Of a stretch of 64,000 nucleotides of DNA, positions 55,421-64,000 are shown in pieces. Made by a program: the position numbers and the translations under genes. Source of the stretch: Symbiodinium natans (Eukaryota; Sar; Dinophyceae; Suessiales; Symbiodiniaceae); assembly GCA_905221605.1 (NCBI GenBank), contig CAJNDS010001957.1, positions 196,438 through 260,437 of the forward strand. Direction: 5' to 3'. The notes beneath the pieces were generated by a model. That model had not been told where the DNA came from and did no database searches. It worked only from the letters and a program-made list of their open reading frames with translations. The first letter of the stretch is position 1. Each line of letters starts with the position of its first letter.

Positions 55421-56431
55421 GCTCCCGAGAACGCTGCTGCTGTGAGCAGTGAGATCGAAGGCAAGATGGAGGCGGCCGGATTCCTGGCAAGCCCATACAG
55501 ACCCCTTCATAAGTCGTAACTCGTAACGCTGCCCAGGCTCCCGAGAATGCCGCTGCCGCTGCTGCCGTGGACAGCGAGCTCGATGGCAAGATGGTGGAGG
55601 CCGGATGTCTGGCAAACCCATGCAGACCCCTGGCATCTCCCTCACGGGACATCGCACAGTCCGCGCCCATGGCAGCTGCTAAAAGGCGACTAGGGGCATC
55701 GCCAGGCTCCCGAGAATGCTGCTGCCGAGATCGAATGCAAGATGGCGGCGGAGGCCGGATGTATGCAGATCCCTTTACTTCCGTAAGCTGATTGGGATTT
55801 TTCAAGAGTCCCAAGCCGAGGCCCCCTCAAGGTTCTGGGGTATAGCACAGCCGACCAAACACAAAGGTTCCTAGATCGTAGCACCGCCAGGCTCCCGAGA
55901 ATGCTGCTGCCGCTGCTGTGAGTAGTGTGATCGATGGTAAGATGGAAGAGGCCGGATGTCTGGCAAACCCATGCAGACATTTGGGATTGCGCTCAGAGTC
56001 CCAAGCCGAGGCTCCTGCAAGGCTCTAGGGCTAAAGCACAGTTCAACACCCAAATCGGAACACTGCCCAGGCTCCCGAGAATGCTGCTGCTGACGTGAGC
56101 AGTGAGCTCGATGGTAAGATGGTGGAGGCTGGCTGTCTGGCAAGCCCATGCAGACCCCTGGTTTCCCTCAGAGTCCCAAGCCGAGTACTCCTCGAGGCTC
56201 TCGGCTAGGGGTATGGCACAGCCGACTAAACCGAAGGGTTCTTAAATCGCAACACCGCGCAGACTCCCGAGAATGCGGCTGCCGTGAGCAGCGAGATCGA
56301 TGGCAAAATGGCGGAGGCCTGACGTCTGGCAAGCCCATGCCGATCCCTGCCATTGCCTTAGAGTTCCAAACCTCAAGGATCGCCAGGCTCCAGAGAATGC
56401 TGCTGCCAAGATCGATGGCAAGATGCCGGAG
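55421..56431 (+). CDS. Seven tandem copies of a short APEN...GKM exon-like module
   Basis: Modules at 55421-55471, 55537-55599, 55706-55753, 55891-55950, 56071-56127, 56263-56316 and 56387-56431. Each starts right after an AG and ends GAG just before GC, the dominant intron signal of the helicase gene. Each is a whole number of codons (17, 21, 16, 20, 19, 18, 15) in phase 0. Typical readings are APENAAAVSSEIEGKME and APENAAADVSSELDGKMVE. Joined, they would give 126 residues of repeats with an invariant PENAA start (TPEN in copy 6) and a KM near the end. In copy 6 a TGA lies just beyond the proposed donor, so splicing would remove it. Length differences are largely GCT/GCC triplet gains and losses, which slippage alone could also produce. 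The opposite strand is also partly open. Function unknown. Confidence 0.45.
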
Positions 56432-56580
56432 GCCGGATGTCTGCAGATCCCTTTACTTCCGTACCCCTGATTGGGATTTCCCCCCAGAGTTGCAAGCCGA
56501 GGCCGCCTATCATTGTAGCGTTCATTGATGTCTTACGAGCCTGGCAGGCGACATGAGACGAAGACATTGTCAACCAACCC

Positions 56581-58360
56581 TTGCTTGCCATGGAACTTTG
56601 GGAACAAACACGGCGGAAATTGCAGCTGTGGCTGGTAGACGTGCTTCGTCATAGCAGCGTTGACAAGCTCTGCGATGACATAGCAGAGCTTGCCAGAAGC
56701 TGTTTTCCATGTCCATCAGTGGCAATTTGGAGCCTCCCACTCGTCTTCAGTTTTCCTCCATCTCGTCCGAGAGACATGAGGTGGTCTCAAGAGGAAAAAA
56801 AAGACTAAGATCATGCTGGGTCTTTGCTAGAAAAATGAGCTTTTCGGTCACTGAAGTCCGCAAACCGTTTCGAAAACACATTTAACCAGAAAGGTTTTCG
56901 GATTTTGAAAGCACACCTCCGGTTTTTGAACAGGTAAAAAGAAAAACCAAAACAAGCCCTTGTAAAGTTGAGTCGGCCAAGACCGTGGATGCAACGGACT
57001 CTCGGGCAAGCCCACATCCCAAGCACCAGTCTTTCTTCGGACCGAGGAGCCAGCCGTGCCGGCGACGGCAGATGCGGATCCTGAAGATTGCTGAATCAAA
57101 GGAGCGAGACTTTGGGGTGCCGGACGTGTTTGCCTCTGGAGTCGATGGATGCATGAGTTTTTTTGCCTGCCCCGGAGGACCGGAGGAATCACCGCAGAGG
57201 CCGTGTGCCCCCGATGCAACGAGCGGCGAGCGGTCCCAAATCGAGGCCCATCGGACGATCCGATTCATTAGGCCACTGGAGATTTTTGGGTTGATTTTTG
57301 ACTTGGAGTCCCAGATGGTGACAACGGAGAGCCTCGTGTCGTGGCTGAAGAGGCGAAACCCCACGCACCTTCGGATCTGAGGATACAGTCTTGCAACTCA
57401 GCATGTCACGTTTGTCAAAAATCTCAGCTATTTCAGAGCCCTTTTGTCTCTTTCGTTCGGGGCTTTTCCTTCGCTCCAGCTTTTTCTGGCCTTACTGGCC
57501 TCTGCTCTCTCTCAGAAGTCCGAAACCCCTAAGAAAGACACTCGGTTCGGTTGCCTTTTGCTGCAAGCTGTGCACCGTCACCGCACATGACAGTTTCGGC
57601 CAGGTGATTCTTTGCCATACTCTCCGTAAAGTGCAAGTGTAAGCCAAGCGCCGGGAGACTCACTGAAGAAACATCTCTCAACATCTCTCAATCTTCCGTG
57701 CTTGTGCAGGAGATGGCAGGAGCCTTTGCATTCTGAGGTGTGACCTCGGGAGTGCTTGGGAACTGAAGATGAGCGCAGAGCAAGCAGTGAAAAGAAACTG
57801 CACTTCCCAACATGTGTTTGGGGCTTAGCCGCTTAGCCTTCTTGAGGGTAGGGTACGTGGCCGTCTGTGCCATGCGTGTTGCTTGAATCACCCAGTAGCC
57901 GAAGATCTGAACGTAGGCCTCGGAAAAAAACACAAATAATACATCATGCATCCAGCACCTTCCGCTAGATTGTTTACAGCGTAGCCGAGGTCATTACAAG
58001 AAATCGAAGACAGACTGCAAGCTGGAAAAGGATGCAAGGGTGTAAGGGCCAGCTGTGTGGAAACGAGAATCTGCGTCCATCAGTAGTCTCCTCAAAAAAG
58101 TTATCAAAGCGCAAGACCCTGACCCCTCGACCTTGAACACGTGAAAGGTAGGAGGCTTCGCATTTCAGTGGTCCTGTTAAGCTGTGTTCCTGGCTGAATA
58201 GACGAGGGGACAGGTCTCGTGAGACAGTTTTAGGCTGCCCAAGAAGTGGCAGCACATTGTTTAGTGGATTTGCGAAGCCATGCTCCGGCATGTTCACTTC
58301 CAAACGGACGAGTATTGAATCGTCAAAGACCCGAGTGGTCGCTTCGGTGCTATGTTCTGA
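56581..58360. other. Open stretches, not assigned
   Basis: 56590-56808 (+) reads KLQLWLVDVLRHSSVDKLCD and could be coding. 56985-57380 (+, 132 codons) includes MRILKIAESKERDFGVPDVF, but the opposite strand is open for 160 codons over the same DNA. Neither was recognised as a family. Confidence 0.3.
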
Positions 58361-58361
58361 A

Positions 58362-58452
58362 ACCCGAAACCCTAAACCCTAATTAAGCCCTAACCCTAAA
58401 CCGCAAGCCCTAAACCGCAAGCCCTAAACCGCAAGCCCTAAACCCCAAACCC
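58362..58452. repeat. Telomere-like tract with CCGCAAGCCCTAAA variants
   Basis: CCCTAAA units interleaved with three CCGCAAG heptamers, a local 14-bp higher-order repeat. Confidence 0.92.
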
Positions 58453-59130
58453 TGTGCCATTCATCGGAGCGAATGCCATGCAGGTCTTCTCAACTAGCGC
58501 CGGCTGAAGAGAGTGGCTCCTGAACAAAGGTGCGACGCCTTGCCTGGGCCAGAGTCTTGAAGCATCAGCCGACTGCCTCCAGCTCACGTCCCTCATGCAG
58601 CAAGTTGTACCTACCATAAATCGTGGTGCTGGCTACTGCCACATTCGATCAGCAAGAGAGCACCGACTTTTGCAAAAGAATCCATCAAGAGCGAGCAAAG
58701 CCCATGGTGTCCCGCAGAAGCTTGGTTCAGAGGGACGGCTTGATCCTGGGCGACTGAGGAGCCCGCAAGGCTGCCAAGCGTGCCAGATGCAAGAACAGTT
58801 TGCGACGCAGCAAACCCTGAAACCCTCAACCCTAAACGATTTAGGGTTTAGGGGGCACTTGTCCGGTTGACAGACATTGACAAGCCTTTTCAGCACAAGA
58901 ACCACAAGCGAAGTGCGCGCAGGTGCAGTGCAACTGCTGGCCTGGCGACGTTGGGACGCCATGTTTTTCATGCCAGGCTCGATCGAAGCTCCGAACCATG
59001 GGAAGTTGCTCTTTGTATGCCGAAGCCTTCATTTTCAGCCAGCTTCATTCCTAGCCCGTCGTGTTAAGGCCGTCACATCTGGTGTAGTGTTGGGCCTGTC
59101 AAGCCACCGTAGCTTTAAGAGTTGATTCAG

Positions 59131-59194
59131 GCCCTAAACCCTAAACCCTGAACCCTAAACCCTGAACCCTGAACCCTAAACCCTAAACCCTAAA
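59131..59194. repeat. Telomere-like tract (CCCTAAA/CCCTGAA)
   Basis: Nine units, three or four of them CCCTGAA. Confidence 0.92.
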
Positions 59195-59647
59195 CAGGCC
59201 AACCGCAAGATGCGGTCGGTGGCCAAGACTCCGCTTTTACCAATCCAGTGTCATCAGGGTTGAGGGTTTGGGGCCTTCACAGTAGGCATTTCGGGGAACC
59301 AGAATAGGCTCTTTTTTTTTATCAGTAGCTGGGATCAAGCCTTTTGGGCTATTAGGGACTTGTCCAGCCCGATATCGAAAAGATTCGAAAAGGCCCTTGG
59401 AATACTTGCTCGGCCCGGCTGAACTGGGGAGGCCCACGTTTCGGGTTTCGTCGGCCCTGAGAATTCCGAAGCGTCAACTTCCCAATTCACAACTTGATCC
59501 CCAGATTTTTCTGGTCACAAGTGCGCAACCTTGGACTCCTGGGCCTCAACAGCCCTTTGCCTCCGGGTTGTGGGGGGGATGGCAGTTGCATTCCAAAGTT
59601 GATTAGGGGGCCGGACCTCCAGGGGAGGGCCATTTCTAAGGGCACCC

Positions 59648-59706
59648 TCAACCCTAAACTTCCCTAAACCCTAAATTCTAAACCCAAAACCCGAAACCCT
59701 AAACCC
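59648..59706. repeat. Telomere-like tract, degenerate
   Basis: Seven or eight CCCTAAA-like units. Confidence 0.85.
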
Positions 59707-59787
59707 GTACGAATCCGAAGTTAACATTGTTACTTCATCTTGCGGCACTGAGGCTCTAGGAGCCGACTTTCGAGACTGCTTCTGCCC

Positions 59788-59943
59788 ATGCGAGTTTACA
59801 GTGGCATTGCAAGTGTGAATCTGGAGGACGCCGAAACCAAGCATGCTTACAAGGGCAGGGGTGCCTGTCTTCCGTTTCCGGAGGCCAAGAAGGCCTGGGA
59901 AGAGTTTTGGTTCAAGATCAAGGCCTGCCATGGAGTGCAGTGA
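59788..59943 (+). CDS. Candidate last exon, 51 codons
   Basis: Reads MRVYSGIASVNLEDAETKHA, YKGRGACLPFPEAKKAWEEF, WFKIKACHGVQ, then TGA. Lys/Glu/aromatic composition looks like protein. The ATG may be internal to a longer exon. The opposite strand is also open here for 162 codons, so strand is not proven. Confidence 0.25.
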   Translation: MRVYSGIASVNLEDAETKHAYKGRGACLPFPEAKKAWEEFWFKIKACHGVQ

Positions 59944-60159
59944 CAGGGTTTCGTGATGCTTCGAGTGACGGTCAAAGCTGAGAAGTAACCCCTTATATGA
60001 GTAAGCCCCACGAGCTGTGGTATCCAGACCGTGTTGGAGCAACTTAGACTCAGACTTCAGTTCGGCGCCGCCTATTGCGCCGTCATCTCCATCTTGCCCT
60101 TCTTCGTTCGAATGTGCTGTCCTCAGCCAAGATGTTTCCATGGGATGTTCACGATTCAT

Positions 60160-63037
60160 GTTGTAACTCCTGCAAGGTTCCAGGGCGGGAAGGCGCTAAA
60201 AGACTAGCTTGACAGACCGACGCAGAGGCAGGATGGGGGGCCGGTATGCTGTTGATGTGTTGCGAGCATCGTCGCTGAAAGCTTGGATAAAGTACCGCTG
60301 CTGTCAGAACATGCAAGTCCAGCGTCACATGTCAGCTCTGTTATGGTGAGAGCTGCGAAAGCACCCGGAGGTGGAGATTTAAGCTTCGGCCTATGTTTCC
60401 CCGACCCATCATAACGAACCAATACGAACCATGACCCAAACCACCACTCAAAGTCAAAACGCCCCAAATGCCTGCTGACTGCTGCTGCGCAAAACGCAGG
60501 TCCCATGGAAGCCACTGCTGTTTGGTCCCAAAGCAAATCAGCCCCCTTAGAAGAAGCCTCGCTCACCTGTAAGCCATGCTGGAAGGCACTTGCTCGACAA
60601 TCATGTCGCTTCTCTCTGATCAACGTGTTTGACCGCCAGAGGAGCTGTCAAACGTGACAGTTCTGATCCGCAATGAGGTCTACCGACACATCCTGGTGCA
60701 GGGCTAGATGCCGCGCAGCTCGAAGCGGCATTGTGCAGGAGCAGCTGCCTGGACTGCAATGAGAGCAGTTGTCAGAGTGCGTGTACGAAGAACAACATGT
60801 ACTGTAGTTCAGGATGTGCGTTTTGAACCTATTTTCACTGTTTGCTCTGGCTCTGGCTCACGTCTCGTCAGCCTATGTAGGTGGAACCCTAATCCCTAAA
60901 CCGAAGGCTGAGAACCTGGGCACGGTAGGAGCATGACCTTGTGATCTAAGGATCGCTGGCAGATGGCTCGAATGTCATGCCAGACAGCTGTTTGCAAGAG
61001 GAGGCGAAATGTGGCCTGGCAGCTTGCGAAAATGCTGCGTGCCTGCAAGAATGGTACTGTAACAGGGTCAGCCGTCAAGAGTGTACTGTATTACAGTACA
61101 TCAACATTTAAAGTCGTAGTTAGCGTGGGCCGACCTTGTGTTGTAGGGGTGGTTACGGCCACGTGCTCTTCCACTGTTGGGCTTGTTTCGGAGTTGACGA
61201 CCAGTAATAATTGTTGAGGGCCACGCAGCTCTTTAGGCGCGGCTGGTGCTGTGCCACTGCTGGATGTTTGATGCTTCGAATTTGGCCCAAAAAACTGAGC
61301 CATTGACCCTGGAATACAGTGGGGCAAACGGCGCCAACGGCCAAGAGTAGTCAATGACATGGCACTGTATCCACGACCTGCCCAGCACTACCCCACCACC
61401 TTTGAAGACGCTGCCCCGTCCACCAAGTACTTCAAGTAGCATGCCTCCCTCTTGTTGACTACCATTGCACTCCAGCACACCCACGCGAGCAGAGATAGCA
61501 CACATGCACACAGCCTAGTACGATTTGCCCTGTCGTCCAGTACAGCAGCTGATGTCTGATGCGCGGACTGTGGTGGGGTCCCCAGTGGAAGCAATGAAGC
61601 ATTTCTGACGAATCAGTCAACCAAGCAAGGGGCGCTTGCACAATCCAGGAGCCTGAGATGTTCGGGGCCCGTGGTCAGGTCGTCGAAGGCTGGGGTAGGA
61701 GCACAGAAAGTCTCCGTGTTGCCTTCCACGAATCAAGACGAATCAAGAAGGAGCAAGGAACAGGAGTTTAATTCGTCTAGCTTGGAAGATCCGTTTTGAG
61801 TTTTGAGCAAGGTCATCCCGCAAGCTGCTGTAGCGATGGTGAGCTTCCAGCCAGGCACGCCTGGCCCACAGCCGACCGATCTCGACGTCCCACACGCTGG
61901 ATGGCCGGCCGCCAGCCTGAGCTGCCGAAGAATATTTTGTAGCGTAGAGGGCGGGCTAATGGCGCTGCGGCCATCGTTAATGGTTGTAACTCATTGCATG
62001 TTTGCGTGAGGGCTGGGCGTTGGTTGCCCTGGTGGGTGTCTTCAAACCTTTGCGGTTGTCGGCCAGCAGAGCGTTGTCGGAATTTGACCTTGCTGTTTGC
62101 ATTGGGCATTTCTGCGGCTTGCGTTTGGTGCTAGGCAGGTGCGGTTGCATTCAGTTTGCATTGAACATGTGAACTGCTGAGACGACGAGCCTCAGCGACA
62201 TTGATTTCGTGCTGCCAAGGTAGACTCTGATGAAGTTTCGGGCATCTCGTCGTTGTCTACAGGCGAGGGCTTTATCATTATCTCAGCACGACGTATTCTG
62301 TTTCAAAGACGCGTTTTGCACGCATTTTGTTTCTGCATGTTTTTCTTTTGTTCTGTGTTTTCAGTTTGGGTTGAGGGTTACTCTTGGCGCATCTGGGTTC
62401 ATGGTGGCTTCCATTTGTTTTCACGGCTTTCGGACTTTGCATTGCCTTCACTTGTTTGGGGTGGAGGTTTTGGCTTTAGCTTTTGGGAATGCAGTGGCCT
62501 GGGTTAGGGTTTTTGGGGTTTCGGGGGTCAGCGATTGGGGAATCGCTGTGGGTTTGGGTTTATGCCCTGCTCCGGGTTTAGGTTTTAGGGATAAGGTTAA
62601 AGTTAAGGGTTGAGGGTTTAGGGTTGGGATTTTGGATAATGGTTCAGGGTTTTAGGCTTGGCTGGCAGTGTAGAGGTTTCGGTTCAAGCTGTTGGCTTGC
62701 GACTTTGCCGCTTGCAAGCCATGCCCTTACCTTGGTGTCACTCCGTGGCATATTGGGTGGCTGCTAGCAGGACAATGGGACGCGGTGCGAAGACAGGCAC
62801 CCCGTGGGATGCTGGTTGTAAGTTACAATTACAGTATGCAAGCATCTTTGGTGGTCATAGGTTTTGCTTCGTCGTCCGTTCCTGCATGTTGCTTGCCCGG
62901 AGTCATATGTGGGTGCTGTACCCAAACCAGTTTTTCGTGTTTCCGTGTTGTTATCTGACTCGGCCAGCTCCGTTCTCGGACTTTGGCCTCTCAGATGTCT
63001 GACTTGAATCACGCCGCTTTCAACTCGATTTCGAGAC
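60160..63037. other. No gene assigned; TTTAGGG-like tract near 62575-62630
   Basis: Open stretches at 60204-60623 (-), 62230-62613 (+) and others were inspected; none shows a recognised domain. A T/G-rich stretch with degenerate TTTAGGG words runs from about 62480 to 62660. Confidence 0.4.
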
Positions 63038-63412
63038 TCAGTGGTCACCCAATTCATTCCTGATCGTTCCGTCTCTCCCAGCCCCCCGGGACCGGGCAAA
63101 GTCGCCCTTTCGCAGGAGCTGCTTGCGCAGGGAATGACGCCAGCGCAGGTAGATGCTCTGATTGTGTGGACCCCAGTGTGCCTTCAGCTGTTGCACTGTG
63201 CCAAGAGCGATGAGTAGAAGGGAAGGGAATATGTAGAGCCAAGAGCTTGCGTTCGCCAATCTCAAGCCAGCCATGTATCTTGTTCTTGATCCGTCTGCGA
63301 GGTCCGACAACATCGGCAGGAAATGATGGCCGAGGTGTGCCGGCATTGGCTGCTGATGCTCTTGGCCGGACAAGAGGTTTAGACTCAAACGTAGTCGGCG
63401 AGGATCTGGCAC
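63038..63412 (-). CDS. Candidate exon with one hydrophobic segment
   Basis: On the minus strand the frame reads SSWLYIFPSLLLIALGTVQQ, a plausible membrane helix, followed by a basic stretch YLRWRHSLRKQLLRKGDFAR. Neighbouring frames are open too. No family recognised. Confidence 0.2.
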   Translation of the reverse strand: MPDPRRLRLSLNLLSGQEHQQPMPAHLGHHFLPMLSDLADGSRTRYMAGLRLANASSWLYIFPSLLLIALGTVQQLKAHWGPHNQSIYLRWRHSLRKQLLRKGDFARSRGAGRDGTIRNELGDH

Positions 63413-64000
63413 TGTGGGGGGATTTTTGCGAAATTGTCAATAATTGTCATTGCTTTTTTGGGGTTGGCGTTCTTTTTTGTTTGATCCCGGTCCGAGCTCT
63501 TGCTCCTTTTCTTCGAACCTCTGGGGTCGGCTTTTAAATCCTTGAAGTGACCACAAACCGACATTATGCACAGCATTGGAAGCAAAAACCTAGACTACAG
63601 TAGGTATCTTAGGACTCACGCGGTACATGCTGCCACTAATCGGGACCTGAGATCACCAAAGCTGGTGCCAATATGGGCGAACGCAAGGCACTCATGGGAT
63701 AAGGAGCGTTTCGTTTGTTATCCACATTCCTCGGGCGAGTGGGTATGAGAGCGGACTGCCATCTCAGGTTTGGCATCAGCAGCTTCGTTTTAGGGATGTT
63801 GACGGTGGTCATGTTAGTTTGGCCCGGGCCCCAGGGTTCACGGAGACTTGGATGAGTCTTTTGGTCTTTTGATCACTGCAATCGGCAGCTGACTGCATGG
63901 ATGCACCTCACTTTTGGGATTCCAGGCAAGTGGCTTGAGTGAAATGGTTAATGCAGTTCCGCACACTTCCTTCCTTTGATGATGCCAGTGCGAGTCAACT

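Noticed and set aside
55125-55814. 229-codon minus-strand frame
   Set aside because: It crosses the tandem modules, but the copies fall in different frames on the minus strand, whereas the plus strand keeps one frame with AG and GC signals at every copy.
1-64000. CRISPR arrays, bacterial operons, ribosome binding sites
   Set aside because: No regular repeat-spacer pattern and no gene arrangement of bacterial type; the tandem repeats are satellites without unique spacers, and the gene structure is eukaryotic.

Overview
The window looks like nuclear DNA of a unicellular alga, most likely a dinoflagellate. Three signals point there. (1) The one gene I can reconstruct end to end, apart from its 5' end, is split into at least 27 short exons. 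The introns start mostly with GC (17), sometimes GA (5) and rarely GT (4), and all end in AG. This donor mix is a recognised peculiarity of dinoflagellate genes. (2) Arrays of the TTTAGGG/CCCTAAA heptamer, the telomere unit reported for dinoflagellates and plants, are scattered through the window in both orientations. (3) A domain of the GWWFGP-VGGD type, which I associate with dinoflagellate proteins, can be spliced together near 41.5-41.9 kb. No bacterial-style operons, no rRNA and no intact tRNA were seen. Species cannot be named from the sequence alone.

Layout. 0-9.6 kb: mostly unassigned, with a few possible exons. 10-12.3 kb: tandem array of degenerate modules. 14.7-18.3 kb: microsatellites, then a roughly 780-bp segment duplicated in tandem, one copy split by a low-complexity insertion. 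20.7-39.4 kb (+): a DEAD-box RNA helicase of the DDX5/DBP2 type. Two of its introns are very long (3.5 and 10.65 kb) and hold telomere-like repeats, AT-rich blocks and about 7 kb of G-rich higher-order minisatellite, itself split by a 1.8-kb insertion with a 14-bp duplication at its ends. 39.4-40.2 kb: tandem repeats and G/C-run hairpins. 41.3-42.9 kb (+): fragments of a second gene with the GWWFGP-like domain. 45-50.8 kb: AT-rich repeats, telomere-like arrays and a 54-bp tandem repeat. 51-56.5 kb (+): a probable gene rich in Ala, Glu and Pro, ending in seven tandem copies of a short exon-like module. 56.5-64 kb: scattered open stretches and short telomere-like tracts, nothing firmly assigned.

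The helicase model rests on reading-frame continuity. All 26 junctions rejoin conserved motifs in order and in frame, and the exon lengths sum to 1356 nt (452 codons including stop). Two junctions (introns 5 and 18) are less certain. Everything outside that gene is weaker, because in this genome real exons are only 20-80 nt and long open frames in the repeat tracts are spurious.
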